NCBI GenBank assembly: GCA_016937315.1
Contig: JAFGWD010000034.1
Span: 1-23,344 of the forward strand
DNA length: 23,344 nt
DNA from: Rhodospirillaceae bacterium
GTDB lineage: Bacteria; Pseudomonadota; Alphaproteobacteria; Rhodospirillales; Rhodospirillaceae
Direction: 5' to 3'
In this document: piece after piece, positions 13,993 through 21,500 of the stretch
Layout of the letters: every line of letters starts with the position of its first letter
How positions within the stretch are numbered: the stretch's first letter is position 1
The notes under the pieces: model-generated
What the model was told of the DNA's origin: nothing
The model's input: the letters and a program-made list of their open reading frames with translations, nothing else
Databases searched by the model: none
Program-made: the position numbers and the translations under genes

Positions 13993-14706
13993 ATGTCCAT
14001 AAGCGTTTCGTCCTCGGACTCATCCTCTGCTGCGTTGCTTTTGCAAATGCTTCAGCAGGCACGGATGCAGACGAGCACGGCCGCAAGCACGACAGAAACC
14101 AACGAGACGGTTTCTCAAAACCAACTGACCAAGCTGTTTACATCCCTTGATACCGATGGCGACGGCACAATCAGCCAAACCGAATTCACGAGTTTCAGCG
14201 ATCAATTTTCCAGTGACGCGGCCTCAACTTTGTTGAGTGCACAAGAAGGTTCTGCTGAAACCACCAATCTGTTCGCCAGCATCGACACCGATGGTGACGG
14301 AGGTATCAGTGAATCCGAGTTGGATTCCGCTATAAAAAGCACGCCACCACCGCCAGCCGCCGATACGGCTTCCCTTGACGAGATGTTCGCCACTTTTGAC
14401 ACCGATGGCGACGGCAGCATCAGCGAAACTGAATTTGAGGCCGCTTTTGCAACACTGATGTCAAATTCCAGCGGAACCTCGGAAACCGAGGCTTCCGGCG
14501 AATCCACATCAACCGCATCCACGTCCTCGGCTGGAGGATCAAGCTCAACAGAAAACTACGACTCATTAGATACCAACGAGGACGGCACGGTTTCCTATCA
14601 GGAACGACTGGCGGGGCAAACCCCAACAGCAACCAGCGTGTCATCACTGAGCAGTTCTCTCAGCAGTTCGACCCTGGGGTCCCTGCTGGACAGCATTGCC
14701 GCCTAA
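13993..14706 (+). CDS. EF-hand calcium-binding protein with four canonical loops
   Basis: A 237-aa, Ser/Thr-rich acidic protein with four EF-hand calcium loops: residues 53-64 (DTDGDGTISQTE), 98-109 (DTDGDGGISESE), 136-147 (DTDGDGSISETE) and 193-204 (DTNEDGTVSYQE). Each has Asp or Asn at positions 1, 3 and 5, Gly at 6 and Glu at 12, so all should bind calcium. There is no Sec signal peptide, lipobox or membrane segment. The linkers (about 160-188 and 210-232) are Ser/Thr-rich and probably disordered. The start ATG 13993 follows AGAGGAG at 7 nt. A shorter relative lies downstream (15053-15451). The role is unknown; calcium buffering or sensing is inferred from the loops alone. Location (cytoplasmic, or exported by a non-Sec route) cannot be decided. 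Confidence 0.88.
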   Translation: MSISVSSSDSSSAALLLQMLQQARMQTSTAASTTETNETVSQNQLTKLFTSLDTDGDGTISQTEFTSFSDQFSSDAASTLLSAQEGSAETTNLFASIDTDGDGGISESELDSAIKSTPPPPAADTASLDEMFATFDTDGDGSISETEFEAAFATLMSNSSGTSETEASGESTSTASTSSAGGSSSTENYDSLDTNEDGTVSYQERLAGQTPTATSVSSLSSSLSSSTLGSLLDSIAA

Positions 14707-14713
14707 CATTCAC

Positions 14714-14744
14714 GAACGAGACGGGGCCTTATCCCGCCTCGTTC
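14714..14744 (+). terminator. Terminator-like hairpin after the four-EF-hand gene
   Basis: GAACGAG (14714-14720) pairs with CTCGTTC (14738-14744). After an A-C mismatch, CGGG (14722-14725) pairs with CCCG (14733-14736), with a 7-nt loop. It starts 8 bp after the stop. The following sequence, TCCCTGTTTGG, is a weak U-tract, so some read-through into the second EF-hand gene is possible. Confidence 0.6.
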
Positions 14745-15011
14745 TCCCTGTTTGGCTTCCGTTACAGCCCCGCGCCCTTCCGCACGAAAGAGTCGATAAG
14801 ACCCGAAGGAAACAACTCATTGGACACAACGACAGGAATTGTGATACCATGCGTTGAAGTGTGGAAGTATGCCTTGAGAAAATGCTGGGCAGTGGCAGCC
14901 GATCTTTAGATCGGAAATACGGAGGAAGGCATTCAAGGTCCTGGATGGGACGCACAGAAAAGTGATGCCTTCATCGCCAAAAAATGCGGAACCTGCCCTG
15001 GTCGCTCCTAA

Positions 15012-15044
15012 GGTCTTTCTCTGAAAAGACCGGCAGTTAAGGGG
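15012..15044 (+). promoter_or_regulatory. Hairpin next to the ribosome-binding site of the single-EF-hand gene
   Basis: GGTCTTT (15012-15018), loop CTCTGA, AAAGACC (15025-15031) make a 7-bp stem. The Shine-Dalgarno AAGGGG (15039-15044) follows 7 bases later and is 8 bases before ATG 15053. The arrangement mirrors the hairpin in front of the first EF-hand gene although the sequences differ. Confidence 0.45.
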
Positions 15045-15052
15045 TGTTCGCG

Positions 15053-15451
15053 ATGTTAGCACCTGTATCGTTCATAGATTCATCATCCAACGACCTGTTT
15101 TTACAGGCGTCGCAACGTGCGCGGACAGACCCCTCCCAAAGCAAGCCTACGTCCTGGGAAACCTCCGCCCAACTGTTTTCTCAAGACGACAGCGCGACTG
15201 TATCCTCCTGGACGACGGGACTCGGCAGCCAGTTCTCCGGCGAAACGGCGTCCGCCATCCTCGGCGCACAAGAAGCCACCACCGCTGAAGCTACGTCAGG
15301 AGAAAACGACACCGAAGCCGGGGCGGCCGCATCAACCTCGGAATCCGAAACCACGTTCTCTTTTGATCCTCTGGATACCAACCAGGACGGCAAGGTTTCT
15401 TATCTGGAGTGGTTGGAAGGACAGAAAACAACCACCAACACAGCCGCCTGA
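15053..15451 (+). CDS. EF-hand protein, shortened paralogue with one intact calcium loop
   Basis: A 132-aa protein related to the upstream EF-hand protein. Three blocks correspond: LFLQASQRAR (residues 15-24) to LLLQMLQQAR; SQFSGETASAILGAQE (59-74) to DQFSSDAASTLLSAQE; and the C-terminal DPLDTNQDGKVSYLEWLEGQ to DSLDTNEDGTVSYQERLAGQ. Only the last EF-hand loop is intact (108-119, Asp, Asn, Asp at 1/3/5 and Glu at 12). The region matching loop 1 is shortened and lacks the ligand pattern, and loops 2 and 3 are missing. The start ATG 15053 is preferred over GTG 15044 because AAGGGG is 8 nt before the ATG but abuts the GTG. There is no signal peptide. It may bind one calcium or pair with a partner EF-hand; the function is unknown. 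Confidence 0.82.
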   Translation: MLAPVSFIDSSSNDLFLQASQRARTDPSQSKPTSWETSAQLFSQDDSATVSSWTTGLGSQFSGETASAILGAQEATTAEATSGENDTEAGAAASTSESETTFSFDPLDTNQDGKVSYLEWLEGQKTTTNTAA

Positions 15452-15817
15452 CACGGCCTCTTATTCCAGACCATGCCGGACTTGCCTTACCATCGGACAA
15501 ACCGTCCGGGGGTGTCGCGTCGGCGCGAAGCAACCGTGACATGCACGCACAGCAACACACAGCACCGCAAACTTTCAAAAAAATATCCGGCCTAGAGCGT
15601 GGATAACAAGAAGTATTTTCCACTTAATAAATCATCGCATAAATTTATAAATATAATTCCATTGATTTAATTTCGAATATAGCGCATATAATCTTTACGT
15701 TATGGTCGTATTGTTCTTTTGCAGTGGCTAAACCTGCCGAAATTTGGCGTTTATCTGTCTCGAAAACCACAACACCAACATAATGAAAACGTCAAATCTT
15801 GTTGAAAGGATAATCCC
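15452..15817. other. 366-bp region: weak hairpins, then AT-rich promoter and long leader of the cold-shock gene
   Basis: After the EF-hand stop there are two small GC-rich hairpins, CGGAC/GTCCG (15494-15508) and TCGCG-TCGG-CGCGA (15515-15528), neither with a U-tract. From about 15612 to 15700 the DNA becomes strikingly AT-rich, suggesting an UP-type promoter element. The cold-shock promoter and a leader of about 120 nt follow. No ORF is supported. Confidence 0.6.
15662..15692 (+). promoter_or_regulatory. Promoter of the cold-shock gene
   Basis: A perfect -10 box TATAAT lies at 15687-15692. The best -35 is TTGATT (15662-15667), with a 19-bp spacer, longer than the ideal 17. Transcription would start near 15699, giving a leader of about 119 nt. 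Long leaders that refold in the cold are usual for csp genes, but no known cold-box sequence is evident. Confidence 0.55.
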
Positions 15818-16027
15818 ATGGCTTCGGGAACAGTAAAATGGTTTAACGCCCAGAAGGGCTTTGGTTTCATTGCACCGGATGATGGTGGCAGCGATGCTTT
15901 TGTTCATATCAGCGCCTTGGAACGCTCCGGCATCAGCTCTCTGAACGAGGGCCAGAAGGTGGGCTTCCAGCTCGTCGCAGACAGCCGCAGCGGCAAGATG
16001 TCCGCAGAAGATCTCAAGCTTCTCTAA
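15818..16027 (+). CDS. Cold-shock protein (CspA family)
   Basis: A 69-aa single cold-shock domain, full length for the family, that binds single-stranded RNA/DNA in the cytoplasm and melts RNA structure. MASGTVKWFNAQKGFGFIAP holds the start of the domain and RNP1 (KGFGFI); RNP2 is FVHIS (about residues 28-32). The conserved GQKVGFQLV and the C-terminal SAEDLKLL complete the fold. The start ATG 15818 follows AAGGA with a 7-nt spacer. Whether expression is truly cold-induced cannot be told; many alphaproteobacterial csp genes are growth-phase controlled instead. A small basic-protein gene lies 116 bp downstream, beyond a terminator. Confidence 0.95.
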   Translation: MASGTVKWFNAQKGFGFIAPDDGGSDAFVHISALERSGISSLNEGQKVGFQLVADSRSGKMSAEDLKLL

Positions 16028-16083
16028 TCGCCACCCTGTGCCCTGATATTTTAAGGGTCACCGGACAAAACACCACCACAGAC

Positions 16084-16113
16084 AAGTCGCCCCCGCTCCG
16101 GGGACGACTTTTT
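16084..16113 (+). terminator. Rho-independent terminator after the cold-shock gene
   Basis: AAGTCG (16084-16089) pairs with CGACTT (16105-16110). Past a C-A mismatch, CCCCG (16091-16095) pairs with CGGGG (16099-16103), with loop CTC. The stem runs into TTTTT (16109-16113). It separates the csp gene from the small basic-protein gene, which starts 30 bp later, so the latter depends on read-through or its own promoter. Confidence 0.85.
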
Positions 16114-16143
16114 CGACGCCTTGAATTCACAAAGGAGAATCTC

Positions 16144-16296
16144 ATGGCAAAAGGACAACAACGCGGCAATCGCGAAGTTAAGAAGCCAAAGAAGAAAGCG
16201 CTTTCTTCCGCAGCACCTTCCCCAACCAGCGACTTTGCAACCGTCTTTCAAAAGAAAAACGGGAAGTCCATCTCATCCCCACAGAAAAACGGCTGA
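16144..16296 (+). CDS. Small basic protein of unknown function (50 aa)
   Basis: A 50-aa ORF with a strong ribosome-binding site, AAAGGAG, ending 6 bases before ATG 16144. The N-terminus MAKGQQRGNREVKKPKKKAL is very rich in Lys and Arg; the second half (SSAAPSPTSDFATVFQKKNG and onward) is Ser/Pro-rich and looks disordered. From memory, short proteins beginning MAKGQ and containing a KKPKK run occur widely in alphaproteobacteria, but I know of no assigned function. Nucleic-acid binding is a guess from charge. It is downstream of the cold-shock gene but behind a terminator. An overlapping longer frame (16121-16540) is judged spurious. Confidence 0.72.
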   Translation: MAKGQQRGNREVKKPKKKALSSAAPSPTSDFATVFQKKNGKSISSPQKNG

Positions 16297-16307
16297 ACAG
16301 ACGAATA

Positions 16308-16332
16308 TCATCCGGCACCCCTCGCCGGATGA
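16308..16332 (+). terminator. Hairpin downstream of the small basic-protein gene
   Basis: TCATCCGGC (16308-16316) and GCCGGATGA (16324-16332) form a perfect 9-bp stem with a 7-nt loop, 11 bp after the stop codon. There is no U-tract (GCTGAGAC follows), so it may be a transcript 3'-end stabiliser or a Rho-associated end rather than a classical terminator. Bases 16333-16536 contain nothing else I can support. Confidence 0.5.
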
Positions 16333-16536
16333 GCTGAGACTCTGGATTCAATACGCACAATCAAACCGACAAAAACGCCGCGATGGAGGTTTCGTCGGCA
16401 GCCTTTGTCGTGACCTTATCAAAAAACGGACCATTCCTCATGGCCCAAAAGCGGACGACCACTACAAGGCAACACAAAAAGCCGGGAGTCTTTGCTGCGT
16501 GACAACGCAAGTGGGGCCAATTGAGCGGAACAGAGT

Positions 16537-17190
16537 CTAAATCAGACTCGACGACAGCGGCGTTGGTGAAACACCAGACAGAAAAATCGACACAGCCGTG
16601 TCGATTTGTGCCGTAATAGCGGCCATATCTTCTGGCTGCTGCACGCCAATACTGGCCCGCATGGCATGATCCCCAATAATCATACCGCGAAACACACGCG
16701 ACATTTCCAGTGGATCAAAGGACCGCAAGACACCCCTATCAATGCAATGCTGAAAATAGGCCCCCAATTTCTTGTCCCCCACATCTGGCCCCAACTGGAA
16801 AAACGCGCTGGCAATCTCGGGAAAGCGGAAACCTTCCGCAATCATAGTACGTAAAACCGCGATCGTTCTGGAATCAAGGATCACGTCAAGAAACCGCCGC
16901 GCAAAATCTTTGAGAGCCACATCCGGTGGCGCATCACAGGCCTCCAGGGCATCAAAAATCACTTCAATCCGATGACTTGATTCGCGCAGAACCTCAATAA
17001 ACAATCCCTCTTTGCCACCAAACAGCTCGGCCAGCGTACTGCGTGAACCGCCGGAACGCGCCAAGACCTCGGTTAGCGTGGCCCGTTCATATCCCTTTTC
17101 TAAAAAGATCACCTGCGCCGCATCCAAAATCGCACGGCGGCGTTTCTCACGCCTAAGGGTGGAATGAACGGTTTCAGTAGGTTCCGGCAT
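16537..17190 (-). CDS. TetR/AcrR-family repressor of the adjacent RND efflux operon
   Basis: A 217-aa transcriptional repressor. The N-terminal TetR helix-turn-helix is at about residues 14-60: RRAILDAAQVIFLEKGYERA, then TLTEVLARSGGSRSTLAELF and GGKEGLF. The C-terminal two-thirds is the helical ligand-binding and dimerisation domain, similar in layout to the AefR/TetR_C_7 group (MIAEGFRFPEIASAFFQLGP). The start ATG 17190 has AAAGGA 10 nt upstream. It is divergent from an RND adaptor-pump-outer membrane operon, and a 19-bp palindrome covers that operon's promoter. By analogy with AcrR and MexR-type systems it probably represses the pump and is released by a pump substrate. The inducer is unknown. 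Confidence 0.92.
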   Translation of the reverse strand: MPEPTETVHSTLRREKRRRAILDAAQVIFLEKGYERATLTEVLARSGGSRSTLAELFGGKEGLFIEVLRESSHRIEVIFDALEACDAPPDVALKDFARRFLDVILDSRTIAVLRTMIAEGFRFPEIASAFFQLGPDVGDKKLGAYFQHCIDRGVLRSFDPLEMSRVFRGMIIGDHAMRASIGVQQPEDMAAITAQIDTAVSIFLSGVSPTPLSSSLI

Positions 17191-17306
17191 TTTGCTGATA
17201 TCCTTTATGACTCACGCACATGCGAGAACGTAGCCCACGTCTCTGCAACATTCCGCAAGAACGGTCAATTATGTGAATTACATCACCTTTGCCAAGGAGG
17301 AAGACG

Positions 17307-17335
17307 TTGCTCCTGAAAACGTACTGTACTATACA
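17307..17335 (+). promoter_or_regulatory. Promoter of the RND efflux operon
   Basis: TTGCTC (17307-17312), a 17-bp spacer and TATACA (17330-17335) form a good sigma-70-type promoter. Transcription would begin near 17342, leaving a leader of about 66 nt before the adaptor gene. The -10 box lies inside the palindromic operator, so repressor and RNA polymerase should compete. Confidence 0.7.
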
Positions 17336-17339
17336 GTAC
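17321..17339. promoter_or_regulatory. Palindromic TetR-type operator
   Basis: GTACTGTA (17321-17328), CTA, TACAGTAC (17332-17339): a perfect 19-bp inverted repeat, of the size and symmetry used by TetR dimers. It overlaps the -10 box of the efflux promoter and is 130 bp from the start of the divergent TetR gene. No second copy was seen in the window. Confidence 0.75.
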
Positions 17340-17407
17340 ACGAACGGCGATCAAGTCAAGTTTTCGCCACACGGCGCAGCCGCGCTGCAAAGGAACAAGA
17401 GGACACG

Positions 17408-18583
17408 ATGACGGGTTTGCGGAAAATCGGGCTAACAACGGCAGGCACCGTTTGTATCTTAGCAACGTTGACAGGATGCAAGGATGAAGCCGCCGGGACA
17501 ACAGCACAGCGCCCCGTCGAGGTCGGTGTGATCAAGATCGAAGCCAATGATCTTGCCCTAACCACAGAATTACCAGGACGGATTGTCGCCTACCGGGTTT
17601 CAGATGTGCGGCCTCAGGTCTCTGGCATATTAAAAAACCGCCTGTTTCAGGAAGGCAGCGAGGTCAAGGCCGGACAGCAACTCTATCAGATTGACCCGGA
17701 TCGCTATAAGGCCACCCTCTCCAGCGCTGAGGCGGATTTGGCGAAAGCCCAAGCCACCCTGAAATCCGCCCGAGCAAAGGCCGAACGCTATTCCGAACTG
17801 GTCCGTATCAACGCGGTCAGCAAGCAAGACAATGACGATGTCGTGGCCAGCCTGGACCAAGCCAAGGCCGACGTGAAATCGGCAAAAGCCGCCTTGGATC
17901 TGGCACGTATCGATCTTGTCTATACCAAGGTCAACGCCCCGATTTCAGGACGCATTGGAAAGTCCAATGTCACGGAAGGTGCGCTTGTCACTGCCAACCA
18001 AGAAACCGCACTGTCCACGGTAACTCAGCTTGATCCGATTTACGTTGACCTGACGCAATCGAGTGTTGACCTGATAAAGCTGAAACGTGCGATTGCATCC
18101 GATTCACGCGGTGAACAGAGCAACCACCTGCGTGTGACGCTGAACGTCGAAGGCGACGACCAGCCTTATGGTCAAGTCGGCGTTTTGCAATTTTCCGACG
18201 TTACGGTTGATCAGAGCACGGGAACCGTCACCGTTCGAGCGATTTTCCCCAACCCAACCTTTGACCTCCTCCCCGGTATGTTCGTCCGCGCACGCATCGA
18301 ACAAGGAACCCAAAAAGGCGTTCTCACTGTGCCACAAAAAGCCCTGGTGCGTGATGCCGCAGGGGGAACCAGCGTTTGGGTTCCGTCCCTTGAGGGCAAG
18401 GCCGAACTGCGAACCATCCAGGTATCGCGAATTGTCGGCAATCAATGGGTGGTAACCGCAGGTCTGCACACCGGAGACGATGTGATCATCGACGGCATTC
18501 AGAATTTGCGCCCCGGCACCGCCATCACGCCCGTCGTGGTTCAGCAAGAACCGTCCAACCGCCCCAAGATCGCCTCACGGTAA
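17408..18583 (+). CDS. RND efflux periplasmic adaptor (membrane-fusion) lipoprotein, AcrA/MexA type
   Basis: A 391-aa adaptor that links the inner-membrane pump to the outer-membrane channel. It has a lipoprotein signal: MTGLRKIGLTTAG, a hydrophobic stretch, then LTGC with Cys24 as the lipidation site. Then come the barrel-sandwich half (RIVAYRVSDVRPQVSGIL, about residues 57-75), the alpha-hairpin (about 100-165, DLAKAQATLKSARAKAERYS and QAKADVKSAKAALDLARIDL), the second lipoyl half (YTKVNAPISGRIGKSNVTEG), and the beta-barrel and membrane-proximal parts. The start is ATG 17408 because an upstream in-frame ATG (17273) precedes the predicted promoter; GAGG lies 5 nt before 17408. The pump gene follows after 12 bp. 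The substrate is not predictable. Confidence 0.94.
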   Translation: MTGLRKIGLTTAGTVCILATLTGCKDEAAGTTAQRPVEVGVIKIEANDLALTTELPGRIVAYRVSDVRPQVSGILKNRLFQEGSEVKAGQQLYQIDPDRYKATLSSAEADLAKAQATLKSARAKAERYSELVRINAVSKQDNDDVVASLDQAKADVKSAKAALDLARIDLVYTKVNAPISGRIGKSNVTEGALVTANQETALSTVTQLDPIYVDLTQSSVDLIKLKRAIASDSRGEQSNHLRVTLNVEGDDQPYGQVGVLQFSDVTVDQSTGTVTVRAIFPNPTFDLLPGMFVRARIEQGTQKGVLTVPQKALVRDAAGGTSVWVPSLEGKAELRTIQVSRIVGNQWVVTAGLHTGDDVIIDGIQNLRPGTAITPVVVQQEPSNRPKIASR

Positions 18584-18595
18584 GAGTGTCCCCAG

Positions 18596-21500
18596 ATGAT
18601 CTCGAAGTTTTTTATCGACCGCCCGGTCTTCGCCTGGGTGATTGCCATCTCCATTATGTTTGCTGGAGTTTTGTCGATCTCCTCCCTGCCGATCGAGCAA
18701 TACCCGCGCATCGCGCCGCCCTCGGTGGTGATCTCCGCCAGCTACCCCGGTGCCTCCGCAAAAACCCTTGAAGACACTGTGACACAGGTGATCGAGCAAA
18801 AGATGAACGGAATCGACTATTTCCGTTACATGTCCTCGACCAGCGATTCGGCGGGGAATGTCAACATCACCCTGACCTTCGAACCCGAAGCGGACCCCGA
18901 TATCGCGCAAGTCCAGGTGCAGAACAAGTTGCAATTGGCAACACCCCTGTTGCCACAAGAAGTCCAACAGCAAGGCATCACCGTCGCCAAAGCCGCCAAA
19001 AGCTTCCTGATGGTGGTCGGATTCGTCTCGACCGATGGTTCAATGAACCAGGGCGATATCGAGGATTATGTCGCCTCCAACATCATTGATCCGATCAGCC
19101 GTATCAACGGCATTGGAGACACCACATTATTTGGGCGCCAACACGCCATGCGGGTCTGGCTCGACCCCAATAAAATGAACAGTTTTGGCGTCACCACCGC
19201 CGACGTCACCGCCGCCATTGAAGCGGAAAATGCCACGGTTTCCGCCGGTCAATTGGGCGGCGCCCCGGCTGTCGAGGGACAGCCGTTAAACGTCACGATC
19301 ATCGCCCAGCAGCGTCTGGAAACCGCCGACGCGTTCGGCAACATTCTGATCCGCGTCAACACCGATGGCTCCCGCCTTTTGCTCAAGGACGTGGCACGCA
19401 TCGAAATCGGCTCCGAAAGTTACGATACCGCCAGCCGTTTTAATCGCATGCCCTCGGCAGGCATGGCACTCAAGCTGTCCTCTGGCGCCAATGCCCTGGA
19501 TACCGCAGACACTGTCCGCGCAAAACTTGCCGAATTGCAAAAATTCTTTCCGCCCAACCTTGAGATCCGCTACCCCTACGACACCACACCGTTCGTTAAG
19601 CTCTCCATTGAGGAAGTCGCAAAGACCCTTATCGAAGCAATCCTTCTCGTGGTTGCCGTGATGTACCTGTTTTTGCAAAACGTCCGCGCCACCATCATCC
19701 CAACGATTGCCGTGCCGGTGGTGCTGCTGGGAACTTTTGGCATCATGGCGGCCATGGGATTCACCATCAACACCTTGACGATGTTTGGTTTGGTCCTCGC
19801 CATTGGCCTCTTGGTCGATGACGCCATCGTGGTCGTCGAAAACGTCGAACGAGTGATGTCCGAGGAAGGACTGCCTCCCCGTGCCGCAACCCGAAAATCC
19901 ATGGATCAAGTCTCCGGCGCACTGATCGGTATCGCGTTGGTTCTATCAGCAGTCTTCGTCCCCATGGCCTTCATGACAGGGTCCACCGGCGCAATTTATC
20001 GCCAGTTTTCACTGACCATGGTGTCCGCCATGGTGCTGTCGGTGGTGGTCGCCCTGGTCCTCACCCCAGCCCTGTGCGCCACACTTCTGAAACCCGTGGA
20101 AAAAGGACATGTCCACCAGAGCGGCGGATTCTTCGGATGGTTTAACCGGGGTTTTGATTCGGCTCGTCGTCACTATCGCATTGCGGTCCGGGGATCGGTC
20201 CGGCGAACCGGCCCGTTTCTGGCGGCCTATGCGGTGATTCTGATTGGGCTGGGGATTCTGTTTGTCCGTTTGCCGACTGCGTTTCTCCCCGACGAAGATC
20301 AGGGCCTGCTGTTCGCGCAAGTCACCATGCCCCCCGGCACCCCCCGCGAAAAGACCTTGGAAACCCTGAAAAAAGTCGAGGATTATTTCCTGAATGAAGA
20401 AAAGGAAAACGTCCGCGGCATGATGGCCGTGCTCGGGTACAACTTCGCAGGCAGCGGCCAGAATTCGGCAATGGCATTCATCGACCTTCAGGATTGGAGC
20501 CAAAGAACCCGCCCGGACCAGAAATCGGACCAAATTTCCGCACGCGCCATGCAACGCTTTGCATCCATGCGAGAAGCCCGGATCTTCGCATTCCAACCGC
20601 CATCCGTTGCGGAACTCGGCAATGCCAGTGGTTTCGATTTCCAGCTCATCGATCGTGGCGGTGTCGGCCATGAGACCCTGCTCAACGCACGAAACATGCT
20701 TTTGGGCATGGCGGCACGCAACCCGTCAGTAACTGCGGTACGTCCCAACGGACTTGAAGACACACCACAGTACAAAGTCACTATTGACCGGCAAAAGGCC
20801 AAGGCCCTGGGGCTGTCGATCAGCGACATCAACAACACACTTTCTTCTGCCTGGGGATCAAGCTACGTCAACGACTTCAACGACAAAGGCCGCGTGAAAA
20901 AGGTTTATGTCCAAGCTGACGCGCCATATCGCATGGTGCCGGACGACATTAACCTTTGGTACGTGCGGGGAAGCAGCGGCACCATGGCGCCTTTCTCCTC
21001 CTTTACCACCAGCACCTGGACCACTGGCGCGGCCCAGCTTGAACGCTACAACGGCCTTGCATCCATGGAAGTTCTGGGCTCTGCGGCTCCCGGCAAAAGT
21101 TCAGGGGACGCCATGTCCGCCATGGAAGAAATGGCCACCAAGCTTCCCCCCGGCATTGGATACGACTGGACCGGCCTTTCCTATGAAGAACGTCTCGCCG
21201 GCTCTCAAGCCCCGATGCTCTATGCGATCTCGTTGATCGTGGTATTCCTCTGTCTTGCCGCGCTTTACGAAAGTTGGTCAATCCCGTTTTCGGTGATGCT
21301 GGTGGTGCCACTGGGCATTATCGGTGCCGTCCTCGCGGCCACCCTGCGTGGGCTTTCCAATGATGTCTACTTCCAAGTCGGATTGCTGACCACCGTTGGC
21401 TTGGCGGCCAAGAACGCCATTCTGATCGTGGAATTCGCCAAGGAACTGCACGACGGCGGACGCCCTTTAATGGGCGCGGTCATTGAAGCCGCACAACAGC

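Larger units (their letters stand above)
14707..15052. other. 346-bp spacer between the two EF-hand genes
   Basis: No ORF here is convincing. It holds a terminator-like hairpin (14714-14744), a 16-bp palindrome CCGATCTTTAGATCGG (14899-14914), whose function is unknown, and a leader hairpin (15012-15031) before the next gene. The spacer shows no visible similarity to the leader of the first EF-hand gene except for the position of the last hairpin. Confidence 0.55.

Noticed and set aside
16121..16540. 139-codon plus-strand frame overlapping the small basic-protein gene
   Set aside because: It starts at a TTG with no ribosome-binding site, overlaps the better-supported ORF at 16144, crosses a 9-bp hairpin, and shows no domain or balanced composition.
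17273..17407. Upstream extension of the RND adaptor to ATG 17273
   Set aside because: The predicted promoter and operator lie inside this extension, and a lipoprotein signal begins exactly at 17408.
19286..19909. 207-codon antisense frame in the RND pump gene
   Set aside because: Shadow frame of a highly conserved gene; composition is unlike a real protein.
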